The notes under the pieces are model-generated. The model saw only the letters and a list, made by a program, of their open reading frames with translations. It ran no database searches and was not told the DNA's origin. Positions 32,492 to 41,122 of a stretch of DNA of 64,000 bases are shown here, piece after piece (the first letter of the stretch is position 1; every line of letters starts with the position of its first letter). The stretch is from Bdellovibrionales bacterium (GTDB taxonomy: Bacteria > Bdellovibrionota > Bdellovibrionia > Bdellovibrionales > JAKFYE01). The stretch covers positions 1 to 64,000 of the forward strand of contig JAKFYE010000025.1 of NCBI GenBank assembly GCA_021731045.1. The letters run 5' to 3'. Made by a program: the position numbers and the translations under genes.

Positions 32492-34276
32492 GTGGGACAC
32501 ACGACGAAACACGTTCTGAAAATTCCAATTGGCTTAAAGCTTGTGACGGTAATTGCAGTCCTGCTTTTGACCTCGACTTTAATCGTTGTGCTTATGGCCA
32601 CCCATCTTTTTACTCAAGATAACACAGCCTTTATTCAAAGCGCGAATAGCGATTCGGCGAACCAAATCGGACAGCAAGTTTTCGACTACGTCGAATTTTT
32701 ATCTGGTGAGGTATTGAGTTTTACCGAGGCTCAGACTAAAGACGAGGCAAGGTTTTTTGAGCGTCGCGATGATGTGGATGCTATTGCTATTTGGAGCAGC
32801 GATACGAAATTGAAGAACCTGGCTTCACGAAAGGGTTTTTTACTTTCTGAGGATGAGACGGCCATTTTGCTAAAGTCATCGCCTAAATCCTGGAAAGGTG
32901 AAATTTCAATTCAAAAGATTTCGAAGGGTCAAAAGCCTTACGTTGCTTTAGCAATCCCAATGACTTTGGATGCAAATAAAAAGGTTGGCGAAGTTTGCGT
33001 GGCTTTAGTTAATGAAACTCGATTTAGCAAAATTTTTGGTAAGTTAGGAGTTGTGTCGAGTTATCTCGTGGATGATACGGGCAATGTTATTGCTCACCCT
33101 GATCGATCCGTTTCACAATCTTCCGCAAACTGGCGTGAAAATGAAATTGTGAAAAGTATGCTCGAGAGCACCATGAATAACGGACAACTACGATTTACCG
33201 ATGAAAACAAGCAAAGCTATCTAGGCGCTTTTCGACAGGTCGGTATCGGTGGTGTGGGGGTCATCTCCCAGGTGCTTGAAGAAAGAGCTTTTGAATCAGC
33301 TAACCGTGTTCGGTATCGCTCGCTACTTATTACCGGAATTATTTTATTTATTGCACTCTCCGTGGCTTATTTCTTTTCGGTCACAATCACCAAACCCATT
33401 CGTAGTCTAGTTGATTTTACGGCAATGATCGCTATGGGTAACTTTGTAATCGAAGCGCAGAAAAAAATTAAAACTCATGATGAGGTTGGTGATCTCGCTC
33501 GGGCCTTTGATGCGATGGCGTTAGGATTGGCAGAACGAGAGAAGGCAATGAATGTATTAAGTAAAACACAAGGTAAAGACGTAGCCAATCAACTAATGAA
33601 TCAAGACTTGGCAAACATGGGTGGAACAAAAAAAACAGTGACTGTGTTGTTTAGCGATTTAAGGGATTTCACCAAGTTTAGCGAAGGCAATACCCCCGAA
33701 GACGTGGTGGAAATGCTTAATGAGTATTTTGAAGTTATGGTTCAAACTATTACGCGAAATAAGGGCACCGTTAATAAATTCATTGGTGACGCAATTATGG
33801 CGATGTGGGGTGCGCCTAACTCGAGTGGTAATGACGCTGTAAATGCCACTCAAACCGCACTCGAAATGCGTATCGAATTAAATAAACTTAACGAAAAGCG
33901 CATTGCTCGTGGACTTAGTGCCATTAAGATTGGAATCGGCGTTCATTGCGGTGCTGCGATTGCGGGTACTATCGGTGCCACGTCCCGAATGGAATACACG
34001 GTGATTGGTGATACTGTTAACTTGGCTTCACGGATAGAAAGTAGCACAAAGTCTTTTGGGGTTGATGTTTTGCTTTCTCACGAAATGTTTGAACAAGTAA
34101 AATCCGCTTATGTACTTGAACTCGGTGGCACCGCCGAGGTCAAAGGCAAGTCTGAGCCTTTAAGAATGTACAAACTGAAAGGCTATGTTGATAAAAAGGG
34201 ACAACAGATTTTTGTTGAAACCCCATACTCAGTTTACAATGCCCAGGCCGGCGATAAAGTAAAAATAGCTATATAA
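32492..34276 (+). CDS. Membrane adenylate/guanylate cyclase with extracytoplasmic sensor and HAMP
   Basis: 594 residues. TM1 (about 16-40), a periplasmic region of about 230 residues (Cache-like, with SYLVDDTGNVIAHPD), TM2 (about 272-292), HAMP (ITKPIRSLVDFTA), then a class III cyclase from about 375: VLFSDLRDFTKFSEG (metal Asp), NKFIGDAIMAMWGAP (second metal Asp) and YTVIGDTVNLASRIE (substrate Asp). It makes cyclic AMP or GMP; specificity cannot be assigned from sequence alone. GTG start at 32492, ribosome site weak. It diverges from the FecR/FN3-barrel pair, sharing a 109-bp region. Confidence 0.92.
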   Translation: MGHTTKHVLKIPIGLKLVTVIAVLLLTSTLIVVLMATHLFTQDNTAFIQSANSDSANQIGQQVFDYVEFLSGEVLSFTEAQTKDEARFFERRDDVDAIAIWSSDTKLKNLASRKGFLLSEDETAILLKSSPKSWKGEISIQKISKGQKPYVALAIPMTLDANKKVGEVCVALVNETRFSKIFGKLGVVSSYLVDDTGNVIAHPDRSVSQSSANWRENEIVKSMLESTMNNGQLRFTDENKQSYLGAFRQVGIGGVGVISQVLEERAFESANRVRYRSLLITGIILFIALSVAYFFSVTITKPIRSLVDFTAMIAMGNFVIEAQKKIKTHDEVGDLARAFDAMALGLAEREKAMNVLSKTQGKDVANQLMNQDLANMGGTKKTVTVLFSDLRDFTKFSEGNTPEDVVEMLNEYFEVMVQTITRNKGTVNKFIGDAIMAMWGAPNSSGNDAVNATQTALEMRIELNKLNEKRIARGLSAIKIGIGVHCGAAIAGTIGATSRMEYTVIGDTVNLASRIESSTKSFGVDVLLSHEMFEQVKSAYVLELGGTAEVKGKSEPLRMYKLKGYVDKKGQQIFVETPYSVYNAQAGDKVKIAI

Positions 34277-34350
34277 ATACCAGATCCTATCAAGTGTTGC
34301 CTATGTCTTCTTAACGGACCTTTTTTAATTTTTATGTTTTTGCGATCTTC

Positions 34351-34400
34351 GAAAATTGGTTGCGGGGGCCGGATTTGAACCGACGACCTTGGGGTTATGA
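34351..34400 (-). repeat. tRNA-fMet 3'-half duplicate (attachment-site copy)
   Basis: 40 bases identical to 37702-37741 and a further 9 after one mismatch, same orientation. It covers the T arm, variable loop, anticodon region and CCA of tRNA-fMet plus 6 bases outside the gene. The acceptor 5' strand and D arm are missing, so it is not a tRNA gene. It is the expected far-end copy of an attachment site after integration into a tRNA 3' end. Confidence 0.9.
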
Positions 34401-34633
34401 ACAAGATTTTCTAACCTTTCCCAGCTTGCGTGCCTTGTCAATTTTGCCGTCCTTGTGGAAACACGCTAAGTCATGGCCACAACTTCCAATAGTCGTAAAA
34501 AAATTGGAATGCAAAAAACGGCTCAGATCTAAAGTTTAGACACAAGGCCCTGTCCAAAATCAATTAAAGAGGCAATTAGCTTGGCATATATCTCGCTGAA
34601 AAACCCATGTTTAATCTAATTAGGAGCCAATGT

Positions 34634-35305
34634 ATGAAGCGTTTTATTGTACTTAATGCCACTCTTCTAGGTTTTTCCGCGACTATTTTAACAGCGACGG
34701 CAGCCATTGCCCAAGTTGTTCAATCCCCAAGCATAAAATTAAATGCGGGAGCATTGCCAGCTAATACGCGGATTAAAATGACGCTTAAAAAGCCTATTCA
34801 ACTAAATCTTTCTGAGTTGAGTAAAGATGTTTATTTTACGAACGCAAATCGCGTTATCATTACTAATGGGCAAGTTATTCCTTTAGAAAAAGATCGCGAG
34901 GCGCTTATAGAAAGTATCAACCCAACAAATGTTATGTGTGAACTAGGTTTATTTTTTTCAGATAAAAACGCAATTTCAAGTTCAAATATATTGGAAATTC
35001 CTGCGCAAGCGATGGAATTTAGACCTCTTACTAATAGTGGGACTTTTGTTGTCCCAGATCAAAAAAACGGAATTGTAAGGGCTTCTGCTATATGGGCAGC
35101 AAATGGAGTTGATTCAAAAGCTGGTTGGTCTGATGATCCTTCTGATATTGCAATCTTGCACATACATGTAAGTCAAAATTTTAAAGGTAACGCCCTTGCT
35201 GTTGATAAAATGGAAGAAAGATTTAGTGGAGGCGTTAGCGAACAGGATTTTGTTGAATGTTTTGGACGCGATAACTTCGAGCTTTCAGTAGAAAACATAA
35301 AATAA
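34634..35305 (+). CDS. Island-borne exported protein, unknown
   Basis: About 223 residues. A signal peptide (to AIAQ, about residue 27) is followed by a domain without recognised family: LNAGALPANTRIKMTLKKPI at its start, two cysteines (VMCELGLFF and VECFG). TAGGAG 7 bases before the ATG at 34634 decides the start over an upstream ATG at 34607. It is on the tRNA-fMet island and rather AT-rich. Role unknown; an accessory or periplasmic partner of the next gene is possible but not shown. Confidence 0.7.
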   Translation: MKRFIVLNATLLGFSATILTATAAIAQVVQSPSIKLNAGALPANTRIKMTLKKPIQLNLSELSKDVYFTNANRVIITNGQVIPLEKDREALIESINPTNVMCELGLFFSDKNAISSSNILEIPAQAMEFRPLTNSGTFVVPDQKNGIVRASAIWAANGVDSKAGWSDDPSDIAILHIHVSQNFKGNALAVDKMEERFSGGVSEQDFVECFGRDNFELSVENIK

Positions 35306-35445
35306 TTAACCGCATATTTCTTGGCATGGCTTTAGTTAAACATATATTAACGAAGCCGAGTTTTTGGTAGGCCTTGCCATTTAACAGATATCAAAACCAA
35401 GGTCTAGTTCAGCATAGCCATTCAATAGCCCGATAAGAATTGGCT

Positions 35446-36279
35446 ATGCGGAAAATTAAAACTAAGTTGAGACGTACGATAAATGATTTTCTTATCACAA
35501 CGTGTCTAATTGTCATTGTGGCGATAGCCCATCTAATTTCAAAAGTTCCTCCTCAGACTCTTTTAATTTTTGGTGGCACTCTTTTTTTCGGATTTTTTTG
35601 CTGGATTATTTTCCGACGAAAACCGGAAAAGTACATCAATAAGCGCGGCTATGTCGTCTTGACGGCAGTCAGTGAGCTTGAGCATAGATACATTGCGAAG
35701 CAGATTTTAGGACGTGAGTTAAGATCCAATGAAGTTGTACATCACATAAATGGAAATAAAATTGATAATCAGCTCCGAAATCTTTGTCTAATGGATGGTG
35801 AAAAGCACGAGCACTTCCACTCATGGCTAAGCTGGAAAAGAAAAAAGAGCGGAAAGTATCCGCCTTTCAAGATCCTGAAACGAGTTTTGTCGGAGGAGTA
35901 CGGCGGAACATTGTTGGAGTATATTACACCGACTGAAAAGAAGGTGGAGCATGAGCAATCCAGCAACATTGGCGATGCAATTAGCAATAACACATCTCGT
36001 GGTGGTGGTTTAGGTTCGCCAAAAAAGCTTTTCAATGAATTGAGAGATGTAAGAAAAAAACTCGCAACTGAAAAAAGCCTGCCGGTCTACATGATATTTG
36101 ACAACAGGACGTTGCATGAAATGGCTGAAGCAATGCCGGATACAGAGGCAACGATGCTGGAGATTAGAGGGGTCGGCCCTACTAAATTCCAAATGTACGG
36201 GACACATTTTATTCTCGTAATAAAGAGGTTCAAGGCCACGCTTGAAGCTGATTCAAAGAGAAAAAAAGATTCAGCATGA
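35446..36279 (+). CDS. Membrane-anchored HNH endonuclease with HRDC domain
   Basis: About 277 residues. Two TM helices (about 13-32 and 37-56), then an HNH nuclease of the HNH_3 kind: LEHRYIAKQILGRELRSNE, VVHHINGNKIDNQLRNL (His-His, Asn) and HEHFHSW. After a Ser/Asn linker comes an HRDC domain at about 210-265: LRDVRKKLATEKSLPVYMIF, TLHEMAEAMPDT, EIRGVGPTKFQMYG. HRDC domains bind DNA in RecQ and RNase D. This combination in a membrane protein is unusual and fits a DNA-entry or defence role, which is inference. ATG at 35446 is preferred to TTG at 35440; no clear ribosome site. An ISL3 element starts 10 bases after the stop. Confidence 0.85.
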   Translation: MRKIKTKLRRTINDFLITTCLIVIVAIAHLISKVPPQTLLIFGGTLFFGFFCWIIFRRKPEKYINKRGYVVLTAVSELEHRYIAKQILGRELRSNEVVHHINGNKIDNQLRNLCLMDGEKHEHFHSWLSWKRKKSGKYPPFKILKRVLSEEYGGTLLEYITPTEKKVEHEQSSNIGDAISNNTSRGGGLGSPKKLFNELRDVRKKLATEKSLPVYMIFDNRTLHEMAEAMPDTEATMLEIRGVGPTKFQMYGTHFILVIKRFKATLEADSKRKKDSA

Positions 36280-36288
36280 GAGTTATGG

Positions 36289-37598
36289 GGCTCTACATCA
36301 TTAACGGGGGCAGTCAGGCCTTCTGATAGGATTGGTTTACCACAACTAATTCTAAGGAAAGGTACCCTATGCCCCCGAGTGATAACATCTTACTAGATTT
36401 ACCCGGTTTCAAGATCGTTGATGTGATTGGAAATAATAAAATTACTTTGCGCGTCGATTTTGAAGGTGAAATTAAGTGTCCCTATTGTTTAAGTTCCAGA
36501 CTTCGTGTGAAGGATAGCTTTATAAGACGAGTTCGACATGTGCTTTATGGTCAACGACCCTCGTGGCTTGAATTAAAAGCTCACAAGTATTGCTGCCGTG
36601 GATGTGGAAAATATTTTAACTCAAAGTTCCCCGGGATTAAGCCCCGCATGAGAGCAACCGAGCCATGTCGGTTTGAAGTTACAAAACTTCATCATAACGG
36701 TTGGACGCAAAGAAGTTTAAGCCAGCATATTGGTCTTGGTTCGGCCACGGTTGAAAGATGGTATCAAGATCGCTTTGTAGTTAAAAACAAAGAACTACAA
36801 AATGCTCATTGCCCAAGAGTGATTGGCATTGATGAGCATTTTTTTACACGTAAACAAGGCTACGCCACAACGGTTGCAGATTTAACAAGACACAAAGTTT
36901 TTGATGTTGTGCTAGGCCGCTCAGAGCCAAGCCTAAGGCCATTTTGCCGTAAACTTATCGGCAAGGATAAAGTTAGAGTTGTAGTGATGGATTTATCTGA
37001 AACATATCGATCAATAAGCAAAAAACATTTTTCAAATGCCCTGATCGTTGCCGACAGGTTCCATGTGATTAGACTTGTGAACCAGCAGTTTATAAAAACC
37101 TGGGGAGAGCTTGATGAGGTGGGAAGACGACATCGAGGTTTATTAAGTTTAATGCGAAGGCACCCGGACCGAATGCGTGAAGATCAGCGAGCAAACTTAA
37201 ATAAATATTTAAACGAGATCCCGGGATTAAAAACCATTTACATGTTCTGGCAAGATTTAAACCGATTGCTTCGAATGAAGAGACTCAACCAAAGCCAATG
37301 CCGAAAAATAATCCCCGAATATTTATGGATGATCGAGGAGCTTAAGAAAATAGGGTTTAAACATCTTCAGACTCTTGGTCACACACTTGAAAGTTGGAGA
37401 GAAGAGATTGCACGCATGTTTAGGTTCTCAAAAACCAATGGAATTACCGAAGGCTTACACAATAAAATGGAAATGATCTCGCGTAGAGCTTATGGATTTA
37501 GAAACTTTGAAAACTACCGCTTGCGCGTGAGAGTGTTATGCAGTTAGAAACAAAAACCCTATCAAAAGGCACACTGCCCCTGTTAATGGTGAAGATCC
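36289..37598 (+). mobile_element. ISL3-family insertion sequence, 1310 bp
   Basis: Imperfect terminal inverted repeats at 36289-36330 and 37558-37598 (about 34 of 42 positions match with one gap), beginning GGCTCTACATCATTAAC on the left and GGATCTTCACCATTAAC on the right, as expected for ISL3 ends. One transposase is inside. The 8-base flanks (AGTTATGG and CAGTCACT) do not match, so no target duplication remains. Confidence 0.8.
36369..37547 (+). CDS. ISL3-family DDE transposase
   Basis: 392 residues, full-length for the family. N-terminal zinc ribbon CPYC (37-40) and CCRGCG (75-80), HTH at about 105-135, then the RNase-H-like core with D155 (IGIDEHF), D208 (VVMDLSETYR) and E361 (NGITEGLHNK), the catalytic triad. 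It cuts and joins IS ends. ATG at 36369 follows AAGGAAAGG. The frame is intact, with both inverted repeats, so the IS may still be active. Confidence 0.93.
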   Translation: MPPSDNILLDLPGFKIVDVIGNNKITLRVDFEGEIKCPYCLSSRLRVKDSFIRRVRHVLYGQRPSWLELKAHKYCCRGCGKYFNSKFPGIKPRMRATEPCRFEVTKLHHNGWTQRSLSQHIGLGSATVERWYQDRFVVKNKELQNAHCPRVIGIDEHFFTRKQGYATTVADLTRHKVFDVVLGRSEPSLRPFCRKLIGKDKVRVVVMDLSETYRSISKKHFSNALIVADRFHVIRLVNQQFIKTWGELDEVGRRHRGLLSLMRRHPDRMREDQRANLNKYLNEIPGLKTIYMFWQDLNRLLRMKRLNQSQCRKIIPEYLWMIEELKKIGFKHLQTLGHTLESWREEIARMFRFSKTNGITEGLHNKMEMISRRAYGFRNFENYRLRVRVLCS

Positions 37599-37707
37599 CA
37601 GTCACTGCCTAGGGCAAGCGAAAGTGACTGCCTTAACAATGTTTTGAGATATTTCGGTGGAAGCTTCAGTGACCTGGGTTCAGAACCAACTTTCTAGGTC
37701 AGAAAAT

Positions 37708-37784
<77 letters not shown>

Positions 37785-37854
37785 TCAATGATTAGCAGAG
37801 GATCAAAGTACACGAATCGCGAAACAGGGTCAACCGTCAAAAAAATCTGTAGTA

Positions 37855-38817
37855 TTAGGATTTTGTACGTTTTTCTTCAGATCTTATTTTAGCCAGATTT
37901 AAACTTCTACGCGTGCCAGACTCGAGCTCTTGGCGACGTCCTTTCCCGGGACGAACACGGTAGTGATGAGCGCAGTTTTTTGAACATGTTTTGTTAAACT
38001 CGCCCAAATTTATGCAAGCTTCACAAGGTGTTGCTTCGGCGTCACAACGAATGCATGAAATTTTAATATCTGACGGCTGCCCACAATGAGAGCAGAGACC
38101 ATATTTTTTTGAAGGTTCTAATTTTTGATCAACCGCCACGCGATGATCAAAAACAAAACATTCGCCATCCCATTGGCTATTGGGAAACTCTTCAAGATAT
38201 TTTAAAATTCCACCTTCAAGTTGGTAGACGTTTTCAAAACCTTGACGGTTCATTTCTAGAATCGCTTTTTCACAACGAATTCCACCGGTACAGTACATCA
38301 AAACTTTTGCATCTTTTTTGAGATTCAAATTTTTAATGGCGGCCGGAAATTCTTGAAATTCATTGATACCAAGTTCAACTGCGTTTTTAAATTTTCCGAC
38401 TTTTGTTTCGTACCAATTTCGAGTGTCGATCACGACAGCGTTGGGATCTTGAATCGATTTTTCCCATTCTTCTGGCGACAAATGAAAGTGTGAGCCATTG
38501 GGAAGTAGCGCTGTATCGCCAATCGTAACGATTTCATTTCTTAAAGCCACTTTGAATCGTCGAAAGGGAATTTTATCACTCCAACTATTTTTAGTTTCTA
38601 AATGACCGATATTTTCTAGGTTTTGAACCTCTTGAATAAACGAAATAACATTTTCTTTAATGCCCGAAACGGTGGAGTTTACACCCTCAGTGGCGAGAAT
38701 CATTAATCCTTGAATTTCATATTTTTTAGCTAAGGTTTCGAGCTCATGTTTTAAAACTGTAGTTCGTTCAGATGATATCGGGGTGAATTTATAAAAACTC
38801 GACACAAAGTGTTGCAT
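37855..38817 (-). CDS. trhO: tRNA uridine(34) hydroxylase TrhO (rhodanese-related)
   Basis: 320 residues. TrhO (YceA family) hydroxylates U34 of tRNAs in an O2-dependent way. The UPF0176 N-domain (GLMILATEGVNSTVSG) is followed by a rhodanese domain with active Cys in MYCTGGIRCEKA, and a C-terminal zinc-like cluster (CSHCGQ, CIRCDA, CEACI, C-x-x-x-C in TCSKNC) and HYR. ATG at 38817. It lies 70 bases from tRNA-fMet; that position is probably coincidental. No operon partner. Confidence 0.93.
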   Translation of the reverse strand: MQHFVSSFYKFTPISSERTTVLKHELETLAKKYEIQGLMILATEGVNSTVSGIKENVISFIQEVQNLENIGHLETKNSWSDKIPFRRFKVALRNEIVTIGDTALLPNGSHFHLSPEEWEKSIQDPNAVVIDTRNWYETKVGKFKNAVELGINEFQEFPAAIKNLNLKKDAKVLMYCTGGIRCEKAILEMNRQGFENVYQLEGGILKYLEEFPNSQWDGECFVFDHRVAVDQKLEPSKKYGLCSHCGQPSDIKISCIRCDAEATPCEACINLGEFNKTCSKNCAHHYRVRPGKGRRQELESGTRRSLNLAKIRSEEKRTKS

Positions 38818-38860
38818 GAAGAGGTTCTAAAAAAACAACGTACACCTGTCAAGCGGCCGG

Positions 38861-39322
38861 TTATTTTAAAGGCATCGTAAAAACACATTTTTCTGCAATT
38901 TGCCCTACATTAGGTAATATGACCTCAATAGAAGAGGCATTTGCTATCAGCTCAGGGGTAAAAGCAAAGCTGAGGTCTGATTCAAGATCATTAACAGCCA
39001 TTTTAAAAACTTCGGCTTTAGAAGGCGTGTTGGCAGCAATTACAATCCATTTAATTTCTGCAGGGCCCTTCACTTTTAAGGCTATCTTCCGCGTCTCATC
39101 CCAGATTTGAAATTTAACGATTTTCTTTTTTTTTAGAGTCCACTCTGCAATGGCTTGGGTTTTGGCTTTTTCACCTAAATCGGCATCTTTAGCTAAAACG
39201 ACGGAGGATAAATGACCTCCGTTGGGACCAAGACCCTCAAGGCGCGCACCATGCCCGTTTGTGTGGGCATGGAGCTTAAAGCTAATAAGAAATAAACAAA
39301 GGCTAATTCGCGCGATAGTCAT
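38861..39322 (-). CDS. Hypothetical exported protein
   Basis: 153 residues. Signal peptide (to about residue 19, LHAHT), with a GPNGGHLSSVVL stretch and beta-rich remainder; a single Cys near the end (KCVFTM). His-rich start (HTNGHG) could bind metal. It overlaps the 3' end of the DUF6607-like gene upstream by 20 bases, so the pair is one transcript. Function not recognised; metal handling is only a guess from the His and pairing. Confidence 0.6.
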   Translation of the reverse strand: MTIARISLCLFLISFKLHAHTNGHGARLEGLGPNGGHLSSVVLAKDADLGEKAKTQAIAEWTLKKKKIVKFQIWDETRKIALKVKGPAEIKWIVIAANTPSKAEVFKMAVNDLESDLSFAFTPELIANASSIEVILPNVGQIAEKCVFTMPLK

Positions 39323-40265
39323 TGATGGCTTTTAAGATTTCGTCTTGTGCGGACTGACGAATGGTCGAATCAGAAAGACTTTTATTGTAATAGGCCTCTT
39401 CGACTTCGCTGATTTTAGAAAAACGCGGAGGTGCGCCAGCTGGGGTTTTTTCGATAAAATCACGATCGCCAATTAAAACTGACTCCCAAACTTGTCGTAG
39501 AAGTGACCAAAACTCCATACGCGGCTTTGCAAAGTTCATGATGGGTGTACACTCGGAATCAGGTAATCGTACGTACCAATTTTTTCCAGCCTCACGAGCG
39601 AGCGGCGTTCGAACACCCGCTTGATCGATAGTTTTAATGTTATCTTGTCTTTCAAGCCAATTATCTCCGTAAGCAATAATGCGAGTAGAGCGTTGAATCG
39701 TGTTGTAGTCCTTACGTCCCATATCACGGTATTCACGACCAGGAATTGGTGCGTAGTTATCACATGACCATTCTGGATAAGCCGTCGTTTCGTTCCATTG
39801 AGCCGCACACTGATAGCGAAGCCCGTCATCTAAGTGAGTCACACGTCGTGTCCAAAGATCAGGGGTGTTCGTGAGATTCTTTACGATCCATGTAGAAGGC
39901 GCCGAAAAATCATACAAGAAAGAGGCATTGTACTCCCAATCTTCAGCTTGGTGCTTAAGTTCGCTACCTTCGATGAATTTGCCATTAAGGTCTGTAGCAA
40001 ATAGAACGTGTTGAATACGAATTTTTGTTGGAGATATTTTTTCAGAGTAAATCCATTCTTTTACGGTCTTTACTTTGTCGATATCGTAAAGTCGTTTATC
40101 GACAACGTAGCCTTCTTTAAGACTTTCAGTTTCAGCATAGTTGTAGTCTACAATGTAGCAACCAGTTAAACCTTTAAGAGTTTTCATCCCTAGTTTTAGT
40201 TGAGCGTCCGAAGCTTCAACTTGAAAACTTATAAAAACGAGAGCTGAGAATAAAAAACGCAACAT
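39303..40265 (-). CDS. DUF6607-like exported protein
   Basis: 320 residues. Signal peptide (to VEA, about residue 18), then blocks matching DUF6607: LTGCYIVDYNYAET, VKEWIYSEKI, RIQHVLF, YGDNWLERQDN, YPEWSCDNYAPIPGREYRDM. The family occurs in exported proteins of many Gram-negatives and has no assigned function. ATG at 40265; AAGGAG-type site (TTAAGGAGAAAATC) just upstream. First gene of the pair with 38861-39322. Confidence 0.8.
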   Translation of the reverse strand: MLRFLFSALVFISFQVEASDAQLKLGMKTLKGLTGCYIVDYNYAETESLKEGYVVDKRLYDIDKVKTVKEWIYSEKISPTKIRIQHVLFATDLNGKFIEGSELKHQAEDWEYNASFLYDFSAPSTWIVKNLTNTPDLWTRRVTHLDDGLRYQCAAQWNETTAYPEWSCDNYAPIPGREYRDMGRKDYNTIQRSTRIIAYGDNWLERQDNIKTIDQAGVRTPLAREAGKNWYVRLPDSECTPIMNFAKPRMEFWSLLRQVWESVLIGDRDFIEKTPAGAPPRFSKISEVEEAYYNKSLSDSTIRQSAQDEILKAINDYRAN

Positions 40266-40512
40266 GATTTTCTCCTTAAGACATTTAATTATTACTAAAA
40301 ATTCTCGCTAGAGTTGCCATTGCTATAAGACAGAGTCAATCGTCTCGTTTTCTTTATAGCGTGTGACATTTAGCCACAAAATCGTGGCAATTCTCCCAAC
40401 TTTTAATTCGTAAGATATCAAACGCATTTTAATGGCATTCTACAATGGCCATCATCTTGCACTTTAATGTAAATGCACACCAAATGAGAAAGACCAACAG
40501 AAAGGATCTTCA

Positions 40513-41052
40513 ATGAAAATTTATGATGCGTTAAAAAAAGATCACCAAGAAGTACGTGAGTTACTCTCGGAACTCGTGACATTAAGCGAAACAGATCAGG
40601 AACGTCGCCATGATCTTGTCTCCGAAATCCGCGATGCTTTAGTGCCTCATTCTCGCGCAGAAGAATCAATTTTTTACAATTCTATGAGATCTCTAGAAGA
40701 GGGAAAAGAACACGTGATGCATGGCTATAAAGAGCATATGCAGGCTGAAGTTCTTCTTCGTACTTTACAGGTTATGGATAAAATTGATTCTCACTGGAGA
40801 GAAACAGCCAACGAATTAAAAACCGCTCTTGAGCACCACATCGCTGAAGAAGAAGGTGAAATGTTTAGCGTGGCTCAACGTTTGTTTACCGATAGCGAAG
40901 CTGAAATGATGGGACAAGCATTTGAACAGCTCAAACCAGAAATTAAAGAAGAGGGTATTATTGGCACTACGGTTGATATGATCGTAAATCTTATGCCTCC
41001 AAGATTTACCGATTCTTTTAAGCGCTCGGCTCAAAATCAAGTTCGCCACTAA
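40513..41052 (+). CDS. Hemerythrin HHE-domain protein
   Basis: 179 residues in the HHE di-iron fold: KKDHQEVRELL (H11), PHSRAEESIFY (His, Glu), HGYKEHMQAEVLL, ALEHHIAEEEGEMF. The C-terminal part is a further helix and tail. It probably binds oxygen or senses redox stress in the cytoplasm. AAGGA-type site (AGAAAGGATCTTCA) before the ATG. Single gene with terminator 32 bases after the stop. Diverges from the DUF6607-like gene. Confidence 0.9.
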   Translation: MKIYDALKKDHQEVRELLSELVTLSETDQERRHDLVSEIRDALVPHSRAEESIFYNSMRSLEEGKEHVMHGYKEHMQAEVLLRTLQVMDKIDSHWRETANELKTALEHHIAEEEGEMFSVAQRLFTDSEAEMMGQAFEQLKPEIKEEGIIGTTVDMIVNLMPPRFTDSFKRSAQNQVRH

Positions 41053-41083
41053 TTACCACAAAAAACTACAGCTACGTGGTGCA

Positions 41084-41120
41084 GATGCCGCAAAACAAAA
41101 TTGTTTTTCGGCATCTTTTT
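41084..41120 (+). terminator. Rho-independent terminator
   Basis: GATGCCG/CGGCATC stem (41084-41090 with 41109-41115) extended by AAAACAA/TTGTTTT pairing, with T5. It follows the hemerythrin gene and also lies at the 3' end of the convergent MutS-like gene. Confidence 0.85.
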
Positions 41121-41122
41121 AA

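Noticed and set aside
34351-34400. Second tRNA-fMet gene
   Set aside because: Only the 3' half is present; D arm and acceptor 5' strand are absent and the sequence diverges right after the anticodon.
34401-34600. Integrase remnant on the minus strand inside the island
   Set aside because: A short open frame exists but shows none of the R-H-R-Y residues of tyrosine integrases.
36281-37606. 8-bp target duplication around the ISL3 element
   Set aside because: The flanks AGTTATGG and CAGTCACT do not match, also after shifting the ends by one or two bases.
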